From assembly GCA_024636395.1 (NCBI GenBank), contig JAGXHD010000073.1, positions 1 to 16,105 on the forward strand: DNA of 16,105 nt, written 5' to 3'. The DNA is from Sulfitobacter sp. Lineage in GTDB: Bacteria > Pseudomonadota > Alphaproteobacteria > Rhodobacterales > Rhodobacteraceae. A program made the position numbers and the translations under genes. Below, one piece after another: positions 1 through 8,716 of this stretch; positions within the stretch are counted from its first letter, which is position 1, and each line of letters starts with the position of its first letter. The notes under the pieces are model-generated. The model was given only the letters and a program-made list of their open reading frames with translations, searched no databases and was not told where the DNA came from.

Positions 1-815
1 CGGCCGAGCAGTTCATGTACCGGTTCGTGCAGGCCTTGCGTGATCGCAAGATGATGGATTTCAAGGAGATCTTCCGCACCGTTGATGTGCTGATGGTCGA
101 TGATGTCCAGTTCATCGCCGGTAAGGACAGCACACAGGAAGAGTTCTTCCATACGTTCAACGCGCTGGTGGACCAGAACAAGCAGATCATAATTTCCGCC
201 GACCGCGCGCCGCAGGACATCAAGGATCTGGAGGACCGCGTGAAATCGCGTCTGCAATGCGGTCTGGTCGTGGATCTGCACCCGACCGACTACGAATTGC
301 GCCTCGGCATCCTGCAAACCAAGGTAGACACCCATCGCGCCTCCTATCCGGAGCTTGCGATGGAGGACGGTATCCTCGAATTCCTCGCCCACCGGATCTC
401 GACCAACGTGCGGGTACTCGAAGGCGCGCTGACCCGGCTCTTCGCCTTTGCCTCTCTCGTGGGGCGCACCATTGATCTGGAGCTGACGCAGGATTGTCTG
501 GCAGATGTGCTACGGGCCTCCGAGCGCAAAATCACCGTCGAAGAGATCCAGCGCAAAGTATCCGACCACTACAACATTCGCCTGTCCGACATGATCGGCC
601 CCAAGCGCCTGCGCAGCTTTGCCCGCCCGCGTCAGGTGGCAATGTACCTCAGCAAGCATATGACCAGCCGCTCGCTCCCCGAGATCGGGCGCCGCTTCGG
701 CGGACGCGATCACACCACAGTCATGCACGGGGTTAAACGGATCGAAGAGCTCAAGGTATCGGACGGCCAGATCGCCGAGGATCTCGAGCTTTTGCGTCGC
801 GCGCTCGAAGCATAG
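1..815 (+). CDS. dnaA: Chromosomal replication initiator DnaA (5' part outside window)
   Basis: DnaA is the AAA+ ATPase that binds DnaA boxes at oriC, melts the origin and helps load the replicative helicase. The reading frame runs in from the left edge (codons from base 3) and about 270 residues are visible out of roughly 450-470 usual for the family; the domain I region and Walker A P-loop lie upstream. Visible are Walker B (VLMVDDVQF), the sensor-1 stretch ISADRAP, the arginine-finger region EDRVKSRLQCGL and the C-terminal DNA-binding domain IV, which ends with the signature GRDHTTVMHG that contacts the DnaA box. It ends at TAG 813-815. It is followed by dnaN, recF and gyrB, an order common near bacterial origins. 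Nothing looks degenerate; the truncation is only the window edge. Confidence 0.97.
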   Translation, partial: AEQFMYRFVQALRDRKMMDFKEIFRTVDVLMVDDVQFIAGKDSTQEEFFHTFNALVDQNKQIIISADRAPQDIKDLEDRVKSRLQCGLVVDLHPTDYELRLGILQTKVDTHRASYPELAMEDGILEFLAHRISTNVRVLEGALTRLFAFASLVGRTIDLELTQDCLADVLRASERKITVEEIQRKVSDHYNIRLSDMIGPKRLRSFARPRQVAMYLSKHMTSRSLPEIGRRFGGRDHTTVMHGVKRIEELKVSDGQIAEDLELLRRALEA

Positions 816-841
816 AACCGGCAGCGATGCAGTCATGTCAC

Positions 842-867
842 AGGGCAGCTCTTGAGGGGGCTGCCTT
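842..867 (+). terminator. Hairpin between dnaA and dnaN (weak terminator or attenuator)
   Basis: AGGGCAGC (842-849) pairs with GCTGCCTT (860-867) around a 10-nt loop, with one G-T pair. The T-tract is short (TTT then CG), so termination would be partial at best. It lies 27 bases after the dnaA stop and 87 bases before the dnaN start, and could separate dnaA from dnaN expression. A weak promoter-like pair for dnaN follows (TTGTGG 890-895 with TACGTT 912-917, 16-nt spacer), which I regard as unproven. Confidence 0.45.
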
Positions 868-953
868 TCGCATTTAGGCCCGTTCTCTCTTGTGGTTGGG
901 CGCGAAGAGGGTACGTTAATTTCTCCGACCCCGTCCAGTGGAGACCCGAGCAT

Positions 954-2072
954 ATGAAATTCAGCATCGAACGCGCCGCGTTGCTCAAAGCCGTTTCGCA
1001 GGCACAGTCCGTGGTCGAGCGGCGCAATACCATTCCGATCCTCGCCAACGTGCTGATCGAGGCGGAAGGCAGCGATGTATCATTCCGTGCAACCGATCTG
1101 GACATCGAAGTGGTGGACAAGGCCCCGGCACAGGTGGAGCGCGCGGGGGCAACAACCGTTGCGGCAACGACGTTGCACGAGATCGTGCGCAAGCTGCCCG
1201 ATGGCGCGCTGGTCTCGCTCACAGCAGATAACGCGGCAGGCCGCCTCACCGTCGAGGCGGGCCGCTCAAACTTCTCGCTTGCGACATTGCCCAAGGAAGA
1301 TTTTCCGGTGATGGCTTCGTCCGAGTATGCCTGCAATTTCAGCGCCAAGGCATCCGTGCTACGCCGCTTGTTCGACAAGTCCAAGTTCGCGATCTCGACA
1401 GAAGAAACCCGCTATTACCTCAATGGCGTTTACATGCACATCGCCGAGGGAGATGGCGGCAAGAAGCTGCGTTGTGTTGCGACCGACGGACACCGTCTGG
1501 CCCGCATCGACGCCGACATGCCTCCCGAGGCTGCCGATATGCCCGGTGTGATCGTGCCGCGTAAAACAGTCGGCGAGATGCGTAAGCTGCTGGAAGATGA
1601 CGATATGATGATCGCGGTGTCGGTCTCTGAGACAAAGGTACGCTTTGCCACGCCCCTCATCACGCTGACGTCAAAAGTTATCGATGGCACTTTCCCTGAT
1701 TACACTCGCGTCATTCCGCAGGGCAACACCCGCAAGCTCGAAGTCGACGCTGCCGATTTTGCCCGCGCGGTCGACCGTGTGGCAACTGTAAGCTCCGAGC
1801 GGTCGCGTGCGGTCAAGCTGCAACTCGAAGAGGACCGCCTGATCCTGTCTGTGAACGCGCCTGACAGTGGTGCCGCCGAAGAAGAGCTGGCGGTAGCCTA
1901 TAGCGACGAGCGGCTGGAGATCGGGTTCAACGCAAAATACCTGTTGGAGATCGCAAGCCAGGTGGATCGCGAGAATGCCGTTTTCATGTTCAATTCGTCA
2001 GGCGATCCGACGCTGATGCGTGAGGGGAACGATACCTCTGCGGTCTATGTCGTCATGCCGATGCGTGTCTAA
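954..2072 (+). CDS. dnaN: DNA polymerase III sliding clamp (beta subunit)
   Basis: DnaN forms the ring-shaped dimer that tethers DNA polymerase III to template and serves as a hub for repair and replication factors. The protein is 372 residues, the usual length, with three clamp-domain repeats. It begins MKFSIERAALLKAVSQAQ and includes RNTIPILANVLIEA; it ends in VYVVMPMRV, the conserved clamp C-terminus that helps form the client-peptide pocket. The frame stays open upstream to 852, but that 34-residue extension does not resemble a clamp, and GGAGA (940-944) sits 9 nt before ATG 954, so I chose 954. It lies between dnaA and recF. A 60-nt gap without an obvious terminator separates it from recF, so the two are probably co-transcribed. 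Confidence 0.97.
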   Translation: MKFSIERAALLKAVSQAQSVVERRNTIPILANVLIEAEGSDVSFRATDLDIEVVDKAPAQVERAGATTVAATTLHEIVRKLPDGALVSLTADNAAGRLTVEAGRSNFSLATLPKEDFPVMASSEYACNFSAKASVLRRLFDKSKFAISTEETRYYLNGVYMHIAEGDGGKKLRCVATDGHRLARIDADMPPEAADMPGVIVPRKTVGEMRKLLEDDDMMIAVSVSETKVRFATPLITLTSKVIDGTFPDYTRVIPQGNTRKLEVDAADFARAVDRVATVSSERSRAVKLQLEEDRLILSVNAPDSGAAEEELAVAYSDERLEIGFNAKYLLEIASQVDRENAVFMFNSSGDPTLMREGNDTSAVYVVMPMRV

Positions 2073-2132
2073 ATCAGGCCGGAACTTTCCCGCGCTACGG
2101 TCCGGTTGCGCTGACACCTTTGGCCCTTTCTG

Positions 2133-3230
2133 ATGGCAGGCCTCTACCTCTCTAACCTGACGCTTTCGCATTTTCGCTCGCACAAACGCGCGGTGATAGA
2201 CGTTGGTGCACGGCCTGTCGCGTTGCACGGTGATAACGGGGCGGGCAAAACTAATATTCTGGAGGCGCTTTCGCTGCTTTCGCCAGGGCGCGGCCTTCGC
2301 CGGGCCAGTGCGGAGGATATGACCCGGAGACCGGAAACGCTCGGTTGGAAGATCACCGCACTGCTGCATGGCCCACTGGGAGTGAGTGAAATCGAGATCC
2401 TCTCCGAAAAAGGCGCCGCACGGCAAGTTAGGATTGATGGAAAACCGGCACCCCAGACAGCCCTTGGCCGTATTGCGCGGGTCTTGTGGCTAATCCCGTC
2501 GATGGACCGCCTCTGGATCGAGGGGGCGGACGGAAGGCGGCGCTTTCTCGACCGCATGACACTGAGCTTCCTCCCCGATCACGCCGAAATATCGCTGGCC
2601 TATGAAAAAGCGATGCGCGAACGCAATCGCCTGCTCAAGGATATGGTGCGCGAGCCATCCTGGTACAGCGCACTCGAGGCGCGAATGGCTGAAACGGGCG
2701 TCGCAATCCATCACAACCGCCTGCACGCGCTTGAGGCGCTGTCACAGGCGCAGGACGCAGCCGAGACAGCCTTTCCAACGGCAACACTGACGCTGGAGTG
2801 TGAGATGCCACAGGATGTGGAAGCGATGCGCGCGGCCCTTGCGGATAACCGCATGCGCGATCTTGCGGCAGGGCGCACTCTGATCGGGCCGCACCGCGCG
2901 GATCTGACGGGGGTCTATGCTGCAAAAGGGGTAGCAGCGCGCGATTGCTCGACCGGTGAGCAGAAGGCATTGCTGGTCTCGCTCATTCTGGCCAACGCGC
3001 GCGCACTCGCCGCTGATTTTGGCGCAGCACCACTCTTGCTCCTTGATGAGGTGGCCGCCCATCTGGATGCGGGACGACGCGCCGCCCTTTATGACGAGAT
3101 CGTTGCGCTGGGCGCACAAGCCTGGATGACAGGCACGGAAGACGGGCTTTTCGAGGCCATGGGCGACCGGGCGCAGGTGATTGAGGTGACCGAAACAGGC
3201 GGTGTTTCGACGATCAGCCCGGCGTCCTAG
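2133..3230 (+). CDS. recF: DNA replication and repair protein RecF
   Basis: RecF is an SMC-like ABC ATPase that acts with RecO and RecR to load RecA at single-strand gaps and stalled forks. The protein is 365 residues, typical of the family. It has Walker A GDNGAGKT (residues 33-40), the ABC signature CSTGEQKALL (272-281) and Walker B LLLLDE (301-306) followed by the D-loop region AAHLD. The N-terminus LYLSNLTLSHFRSHKRA matches the usual RecF start, which supports ATG 2133, although no good ribosome binding site is visible before it. That fits translation coupled to dnaN upstream. The gene ends at TAG 3228-3230, 96 nt before gyrB. Confidence 0.96.
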   Translation: MAGLYLSNLTLSHFRSHKRAVIDVGARPVALHGDNGAGKTNILEALSLLSPGRGLRRASAEDMTRRPETLGWKITALLHGPLGVSEIEILSEKGAARQVRIDGKPAPQTALGRIARVLWLIPSMDRLWIEGADGRRRFLDRMTLSFLPDHAEISLAYEKAMRERNRLLKDMVREPSWYSALEARMAETGVAIHHNRLHALEALSQAQDAAETAFPTATLTLECEMPQDVEAMRAALADNRMRDLAAGRTLIGPHRADLTGVYAAKGVAARDCSTGEQKALLVSLILANARALAADFGAAPLLLLDEVAAHLDAGRRAALYDEIVALGAQAWMTGTEDGLFEAMGDRAQVIEVTETGGVSTISPAS

Positions 3231-3269
3231 GGTTACGCGCCGCAAACCACAAAATCTTGTGTCAATCGC

Positions 3270-3298
3270 GTGACAATCATGGCGGAAAACCGTATATT
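3270..3298 (+). promoter_or_regulatory. Probable sigma-70 promoter for gyrB
   Basis: A -35 element GTGACA (3270-3275) and a -10 element TATATT (3293-3298) are separated by exactly 17 nt; each matches the consensus at five of six positions. Transcription would start near 3305, leaving a leader of about 20 nt before ATG 3327. gyrB can therefore be expressed apart from dnaA-dnaN-recF. In many bacteria gyrase promoters respond to supercoiling; whether this one does cannot be read here. Confidence 0.6.
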
Positions 3299-3326
3299 TA
3301 GCCGATTGAATAACAGGATCAGATCA

Positions 3327-5741
3327 ATGTCCGAGACAGAGCAAGCTCCCGAAGAATACGGTGCAAATTCCATTAAAGTTCTCAAGGGCTTGGAGGCTGT
3401 TCGCAAGCGTCCGGGGATGTATATCGGGGATACCGATGATGGGTCGGGGCTGCACCACATGGTGTATGAGGTCGTCGACAACGGCATCGATGAAGCGCTG
3501 GCCGGTCATGCGGACCATGTCGCCGTGACCATCCACGATGACAGCTCCGTTTCCGTCTCCGATAACGGGCGCGGCGTTCCTGTGGGAATGCACGACGGCG
3601 AGGGCGTGTCCGCTGCCGAAGTGATCATGACCCAGCTACACGCGGGCGGCAAGTTCGACAGTAACTCCTACAAGGTCTCCGGCGGTCTGCACGGCGTCGG
3701 CGTCTCGGTCGTCAATGCGCTGAGCGATTGGTTGGAGCTGCGCGTCTGGCGCGACGGGCATGAGCATATCGCGCGTTTCGAGGGCGGCTACACAACCAAA
3801 CATCTGGAGACGCTGGGTAAGACGGATCGCACCGGCACTGAAGTTCGGTTTCTCGCCTCGTTGTCCACCTTTTCCAACCTCGAATACTCGTTCGAAACGC
3901 TGGAAAAGCGCCTGCGCGAGCTCGCGTTTCTGAACTCCGGCGTCAAGATCATCCTGCGTGACGAACGGCCGACAGAGCCGCTTGAAACGGTGCTCTACTA
4001 TGATGGTGGGGTGAAGGAATTCGTTAAATACCTCGACCGCCACAAATCGTCGATCCTGCCAGAGCCTATTTTCATAACTGGCGAGCGGGACGATATCGGT
4101 GTCGAAGTGGCGATGTGGTGGAACGACAGCTATCACGAGAACGTCCTGCCTTTCACGAACAACATCCCACAGCGCGATGGTGGCACGCATATGGCGGGCT
4201 TCCGGGGCGCGCTGACGCGGACGATCAACAACTACGCCCAATCCAGCGGCATCGCGAGGAAGGAAAAAGTTACCTTCACCGGCGATGACGCCCGCGAAGG
4301 ACTGACCTGCGTGCTCAGCGTCAAAGTGCCTGATCCGAAATTCAGCAGCCAGACCAAGGACAAGCTCGTTTCCTCCGAGGTGCGCCCGGCTGTCGAAGGT
4401 CTGGTCAACGAAAAGCTGGCCGAATGGTTCGAGGAAAACCCGCAGATTGCCAAGATCGTAGTCAGCAAAATCATCGAGGCAGCACACGCCCGCGAGGCTG
4501 CACGCAAAGCCCGCGATCTGACACGGCGAAAGACGGCGATGGATGTGAACTTCCTCGCAGGCAAGCTCAAGGATTGCTCGGAGAAAGATCCCTCCAAGAC
4601 CGAAGTTTTCCTCGTGGAGGGCGATTCAGCCGGCGGCTCCGCCCAGACGGGGCGCGACCGCCAGACCCAAGCCATTCTGCCGCTCAAAGGTAAAATCCTC
4701 AACGTCGAGCGCGCACGGTTTGACCGGATGTTAGGCTCTCAGGAGATCGGCAATCTGGTGATGGCGCTCGGCACCGGGATCGGGCGCGACGAGTTCAACA
4801 TCGCCAAATTGCGCTACCACAAGATCGTCATCATGACCGACGCGGACGTGGACGGCGCGCATATCCGTACGCTCCTGCTCACGTTCTTCTACCGCCAGAT
4901 GCCGCAGCTGATCGAAAACGGACATCTCTATATCGCACAGCCGCCGCTCTATAAAGTGTCGCGCGGAAAGTCCGAGGTCTACCTCAAGGACCAGGCCGCG
5001 ATGGAAGAATACCTGATCCAGCAAGGCATCGACGGTGCCATGCTGCGGCAGGGCAACGGCGAGGAGATCAGCGGGCAGGATTTGATCCGCGTCGTCGAGT
5101 TTGCCCGTCAGATGCGCCGCGTTCTGGAAGCCTTTCCGACGCATTATCCGCGCCATATCCTTGAGCAGGCAGCGATTGCAGGTGCTTTCGTACCCGGCGC
5201 GGTCGACAAGGATCTGCAAGGTGTGGCCGACAAGGTGGCAAAGCGGCTCGACCTTATTGCGCTTGAATACGAGCGTGGCTGGCAAGGGCGGATCACGCAG
5301 GATCATGGCATCAAGCTCGCGCGGATCCTGCGCGGCGTCGAAGAAGTGCGCACGCTGGATGGCAAGATGCTACGCGGCGGCGAAGCCCGCAAATCGGGGA
5401 CGTTCACCGAACATTTGCAGGATGTCTACAATCTACCCGCCACACTTGTGCGCAAGGATCGCAGCCAGCTGATCAACGGGCCGATGGACTTGCTGAGTGC
5501 AGTATTGGCGGAGGGCGAAAAAGGTCTGTCGCTGCAACGCTACAAAGGTTTGGGTGAGATGAACCCCGATCAGCTGTGGGAAACCACGCTCGATCCGGAT
5601 GCGCGTACGCTGTTGCAGGTCCGGGTCGAAGATATGGCAGAGGCGGACGATCTGTTCACAAAGCTAATGGGGGATGTGGTCGAGCCGCGGCGCGAGTTTA
5701 TCCAGCAGAATGCCCTGAATGTGGAAAATCTTGATTTCTGA
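3327..5741 (+). CDS. gyrB: DNA gyrase subunit B
   Basis: GyrB is the ATPase subunit of gyrase, the A2B2 type II topoisomerase that introduces negative supercoils. The protein is 804 residues, the long form seen in Gram-negative bacteria. It has a GHKL ATPase domain with YEVVDNGIDEA (E48, N52), SDNGRGVP (D79) and GGLHGVG (119-125), a transducer domain, and a TOPRIM domain with VEGDSAGG (E431) and DADVD (505-509). It ends with QRYKGLGEMNPDQLWETT and a conserved tail. D433 and K454, at the positions of E. coli D426 and K447 linked to quinolone resistance, are wild type. The frame is open back to a GTG at 3270, but AGGA (3315-3318) sits 8 nt before ATG 3327, family proteins start near here, and the promoter -35 overlaps the GTG, so I chose 3327. 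Confidence 0.97.
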   Translation: MSETEQAPEEYGANSIKVLKGLEAVRKRPGMYIGDTDDGSGLHHMVYEVVDNGIDEALAGHADHVAVTIHDDSSVSVSDNGRGVPVGMHDGEGVSAAEVIMTQLHAGGKFDSNSYKVSGGLHGVGVSVVNALSDWLELRVWRDGHEHIARFEGGYTTKHLETLGKTDRTGTEVRFLASLSTFSNLEYSFETLEKRLRELAFLNSGVKIILRDERPTEPLETVLYYDGGVKEFVKYLDRHKSSILPEPIFITGERDDIGVEVAMWWNDSYHENVLPFTNNIPQRDGGTHMAGFRGALTRTINNYAQSSGIARKEKVTFTGDDAREGLTCVLSVKVPDPKFSSQTKDKLVSSEVRPAVEGLVNEKLAEWFEENPQIAKIVVSKIIEAAHAREAARKARDLTRRKTAMDVNFLAGKLKDCSEKDPSKTEVFLVEGDSAGGSAQTGRDRQTQAILPLKGKILNVERARFDRMLGSQEIGNLVMALGTGIGRDEFNIAKLRYHKIVIMTDADVDGAHIRTLLLTFFYRQMPQLIENGHLYIAQPPLYKVSRGKSEVYLKDQAAMEEYLIQQGIDGAMLRQGNGEEISGQDLIRVVEFARQMRRVLEAFPTHYPRHILEQAAIAGAFVPGAVDKDLQGVADKVAKRLDLIALEYERGWQGRITQDHGIKLARILRGVEEVRTLDGKMLRGGEARKSGTFTEHLQDVYNLPATLVRKDRSQLINGPMDLLSAVLAEGEKGLSLQRYKGLGEMNPDQLWETTLDPDARTLLQVRVEDMAEADDLFTKLMGDVVEPRREFIQQNALNVENLDF

Positions 5742-5793
5742 TACTCTGGGGAAGCTGCCGTATCTGCAAGCAGCCTGGCACAACCACTCTAAA

Positions 5794-5824
5794 ACATCAC
5801 GCGCCCCAGCCGGGCGCGTGATGT
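5794..5824. terminator. Bidirectional terminator between gyrB and hemY
   Basis: ACATCACGCGCCC (5794-5806) and GGGCGCGTGATGT (5812-5824) form a perfect 13-bp stem with a 5-nt loop. CTTTCC follows on the plus strand and AAAA precedes (5791-5794), which gives a short T-run for minus-strand transcripts. It lies between the stop codons of the converging gyrB and hemY and should serve both. Confidence 0.85.
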
Positions 5825-5834
5825 CTTTCCGGTG

Positions 5835-7322
5835 CTACTGTTTCGCGCCGTCTTTTGTGAGTTCTGCCTCTTCCACGATCTCGGCATCCTCAATCACGGC
5901 TTCATCGGCAACAGGCGGCACTTCTGTCGCGCCGGTATTGTCCTCCAGCGCCCCGACGATGAGAGGCAGCATCTGAACGCCTGCGGGCATCGCCACTTCG
6001 GAGAGCGGCGGGCGCTTCCATTCCAGCGTATCGAAGCTCGAGCAATTCTCGCAGATCGGTTTCCATTCGTTGTGGATATGCTGGCAATTATCGCAGATCC
6101 ATTGCGGGCCGCGCGGCACTGCAATCGCACGTGCGAGCCATCCTTTGACCACAGTATCCGAAGCCCCCTCGCCCCGCTCGATCACCGCCATCAGCGTGAC
6201 GGAGCGTGCATCGGGGTCTGTTTCGACCAGCGTGCCCAGCGCACGACGCGCGGCAGGGAAATCCTCGTTGGCGATATGCAGTTCTGCGAGCAGCATCTTG
6301 GTCTCGGGATGCTCGGTTTGCACTTTTGTAAGAGCGGCAAAGCGTTTGATCCGCGCGGCAGGAGTTTCATCCGGGGCAATGGCGGCGAAGGCTGCGGCAA
6401 GGTCAGGATGCGGGCGCGCGTCCCATGCTTTTTTCAGCAGTCGGGTGGCATAGCGCGGTTTGCCCTGCGCGATGTATCCATGCGCGGCCATAACGGCAGC
6501 CGGGATCAGATCGGGGGAAAGCCGGTTTGCCTCAATCGCACTTTCACGCGCCTCGATCGAGCTGTCGTCGTCGAGGATGTCTTTCGCTTCCGACAGCGCC
6601 AGCACGGCATCGCGGCGCTTGTGAACGTCCCGCGGCAATTGCCCGTTGCGCAGCTTGGCACTCAGGGTTTTGCGCGCGCCGGTCCAGTCCTGCTTTTCCG
6701 CCTGAAGGCGCAGCAGGATATCGCCGGTTTCCTCGTGCTTGGGCTTAAGGGCAAAGGCTTTCTCCGCCAGGTGCAGCGCCGTTTCCGTATCGCCTGCGGC
6801 CAGTTTCTGTTTCAGAATCCCGCGTACACCCACAAATCGCGTCTGCTCGTTCTCAACAAGTTTGCGGTAGGTCTCCTCGGCCTTGCGTGTGTCGCCTGCC
6901 ATCTCGGCTGCCTGCGCAGTAAGCAGATTGGTCAGCTCGGGTTTATTGAGGTATTTATCGGCTTTCGCGGCCTTGGCCATCGCGATACGGCCCTCGCCAC
7001 TTGCCAGCGCCATCAGGCCCTCCGACAGCGCCTCAAATCCCTTGCGCTCACGGCTACGATCAAAATAGCGCGACAGGGCGGTCTCGTCTCCGTTCAGGAA
7101 TTTCCAAGTGGCGGCCAGAAGCGCCAGTACCTTGAGCAAGACCCAGACGAGAACCAACAGCAGAACCAACAGCAGGATCGATTCCAACGGGCCGGGGTTC
7201 AACTCGTATCCCATGGCGCGGATCTGCAAGCCGCCCTCGGCCTGAAGCAGATAGCCCGCCCCCCATGTCATGGCGCCTACGACGCAGAAGAAAAAGATGA
7301 TTTTTATGAGGGACCAGAGCAT
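5835..7322 (-). CDS. hemY: HemY-family TPR inner-membrane protein with C-terminal cysteine knuckle
   Basis: This 495-residue protein matches the HemY N-terminal family, which is encoded beside heme-synthesis genes in proteobacteria; this is not the protoporphyrinogen oxidase also called HemY. Two hydrophobic segments (about residues 3-26 and 47-72) anchor it in the inner membrane. A long helical TPR-like region runs from about 95 to 400. C410-x2-C413 and C424-x2-C427, set among tryptophans 408, 420 and 435, form a rubredoxin-like knuckle resembling the C-terminal domain of LapB/YciM. An acidic tail follows. AAGGA lies 7 nt before the ATG and overlaps the stop codon of the mitofilin gene, so the two are coupled. 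The exact role is unknown; a part in organising late heme synthesis or membrane assembly is inference. Confidence 0.85.
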   Translation of the reverse strand: MLWSLIKIIFFFCVVGAMTWGAGYLLQAEGGLQIRAMGYELNPGPLESILLLVLLLVLVWVLLKVLALLAATWKFLNGDETALSRYFDRSRERKGFEALSEGLMALASGEGRIAMAKAAKADKYLNKPELTNLLTAQAAEMAGDTRKAEETYRKLVENEQTRFVGVRGILKQKLAAGDTETALHLAEKAFALKPKHEETGDILLRLQAEKQDWTGARKTLSAKLRNGQLPRDVHKRRDAVLALSEAKDILDDDSSIEARESAIEANRLSPDLIPAAVMAAHGYIAQGKPRYATRLLKKAWDARPHPDLAAAFAAIAPDETPAARIKRFAALTKVQTEHPETKMLLAELHIANEDFPAARRALGTLVETDPDARSVTLMAVIERGEGASDTVVKGWLARAIAVPRGPQWICDNCQHIHNEWKPICENCSSFDTLEWKRPPLSEVAMPAGVQMLPLIVGALEDNTGATEVPPVADEAVIEDAEIVEEAELTKDGAKQ

Positions 7323-7332
7323 ATTATTTTCC

Positions 7333-8643
7333 TTAGTCTGCCGTCAGGCGTTGTGCCAAAGCATCGGCCGCGGCGCGGGCGGACACGCGGGCATCAGCCG
7401 CCGCACGCCAGTCTGCCAACACAGCCTGCGCTTCTTCGGGCAGGGTATCGAGTTCAGTCAATGTCGCATCAAGATCGCCTGACTTCAGCGCGGCCTCGGC
7501 CCGTGACAGGACAGCATCTGGGTCGCTGCCCTCGCGTGGCGCGACAGAGCGCACCCCGAGCGAGCGGGTCAGGAAACCCCCGATCCCTTGCTGGCCTTCA
7601 CCCGCACCACTGGCCCGCGCCGCATTCAAGGCGCTGCGGGCAAGGTCTGGGAATTCAGCTTGAAGCGTGCTCAAAGTCACGACACCTTCCCCCGCAGCGC
7701 TGGTCAAGGCCGGGTCTACCTCCCCCAAATCCAGGTCCTGAAGGGTGCCTACTGCGTCGGGAAAAGGCTGGCCTGCATCAATCGCCGATACAATTTTTGC
7801 AATCGCTGCCTGACCGTTGGCAGCGCGTGCAGCATCCGCTGTGGCTTCCTCGACGGTTCTGGCGTTTTCGATAAGCGTTTCAATCTCGCTGCGCTGAGCG
7901 TCAGCCGCTGCTTTCAACGCCTCCAGGTCAGCGGCATAGGCTTCGGCATCCACCCCGTCCGGCAAGGTGGCGACCGGGCGCTCCTCCAGCGCCGCGATCC
8001 GTCTGTCCAACGCGGCAAGCTGCTCTTCAATCGGAGTGAGATCAACTTCGGGCGCAGCCGTGGCAGCAGGGTCTTCTACCTCGAGCGCTGCAATACGCTC
8101 CTGCTGGCTATTCAGATCGCTACGCAGTTGTGCTGCAACATCCGCGCCGTCGTTTCCAGAACCTTGGAATTGCGCGAGTAGAAAACCCAGCGCGCCGGCG
8201 ACAACACCGCCCAACACAAGAGGAAGGAAACTATTTGTCTTTTGCGGCTCGGCGCCATGAAGCATCGCAGTCCGCCCCGACGCGGCGTTGGCGTCCGGCC
8301 GCGCTTTCTCTGGCCCGACAGCTTCGGCTGGTTTCTCTGCCGTTTCTGCGACATCCGCGTCGGGCTTTTGCTCAGCGGGGTCTTCCGTGTCGAGATCTTG
8401 CGTTGTTGGCTCTGGCTTGGTGGGCTCATCAGAGGATTTCGTCACGATGTCTGCGCTGGCAACCGGCTTCGCATCTTCTTTATCGGTGGCCTCGGATGGC
8501 TTGGTATCTTCTGGCTTTGTCTCTGATGGTGCGTCTTTGGCACCTTCGCCTTCTAAGATGACAGCATCTTCAATCTTTGGATCGTCCGCGTTGGTTTTCG
8601 CTGATTTGCTTTTGGACGGCCCGGTTTTCTTAGATGTTGCCAC
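7333..8643 (-). CDS. Mitofilin/Mic60-like inner-membrane protein
   Basis: A 436-residue protein laid out like alphaproteobacterial mitofilin homologues: a low-complexity N-terminal region rich in Lys, Glu, Asp, Pro and Thr (about 1-130), one membrane helix (SFLPLVLGGVVAGALGFLLAQ, about 138-158), a coiled-coil stretch (about 167-275), and a C-terminal mitofilin-type domain containing RSLGVRSVAP and SRAEAALKSGDL. Mic60 shapes cristae in mitochondria, and bacterial homologues are linked to intracytoplasmic or envelope membrane contacts. The frame is open back to GTG 8676, but AAAAGG sits 8 nt before GTG 8643 and the resulting N-terminus MATSKKTG looks right, so I chose 8643. It lies between hemD and hemY, overlapping the hemY ribosome binding site with its stop codon. 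I recognise the family by architecture and context more than by strong sequence motifs. Confidence 0.78.
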   Translation of the reverse strand: MATSKKTGPSKSKSAKTNADDPKIEDAVILEGEGAKDAPSETKPEDTKPSEATDKEDAKPVASADIVTKSSDEPTKPEPTTQDLDTEDPAEQKPDADVAETAEKPAEAVGPEKARPDANAASGRTAMLHGAEPQKTNSFLPLVLGGVVAGALGFLLAQFQGSGNDGADVAAQLRSDLNSQQERIAALEVEDPAATAAPEVDLTPIEEQLAALDRRIAALEERPVATLPDGVDAEAYAADLEALKAAADAQRSEIETLIENARTVEEATADAARAANGQAAIAKIVSAIDAGQPFPDAVGTLQDLDLGEVDPALTSAAGEGVVTLSTLQAEFPDLARSALNAARASGAGEGQQGIGGFLTRSLGVRSVAPREGSDPDAVLSRAEAALKSGDLDATLTELDTLPEEAQAVLADWRAAADARVSARAAADALAQRLTAD

Positions 8644-8716
8644 GACACTTACCTTTTCGATTCTTCCCTTCAACACAGGGACAGCTTTGACAGCTTAGCT
8701 GGCATCCGCAGGCCCC

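Noticed and set aside
816..953. Chromosome origin (oriC) in the dnaA-dnaN gap
   Set aside because: The gap is only 138 bp, without a cluster of DnaA-box sequences or a clear AT-rich unwinding region. The origin may lie upstream of dnaA, outside the window.
3636..4487. Minus-strand open frame of 283 codons inside gyrB
   Set aside because: Antisense shadow of gyrB, with no family features.
5832..7874. Long plus-strand open frame of 680 codons opposite hemY and the mitofilin gene
   Set aside because: It is antisense to two well-supported genes, has no ribosome binding site and its product has no recognisable domain; long antisense frames are common in GC-rich DNA.
8687..8692. Perfect TTGACA on the plus strand between mitofilin gene and hemD
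   Set aside because: No -10 element lies at a suitable distance and there is no plus-strand gene downstream.
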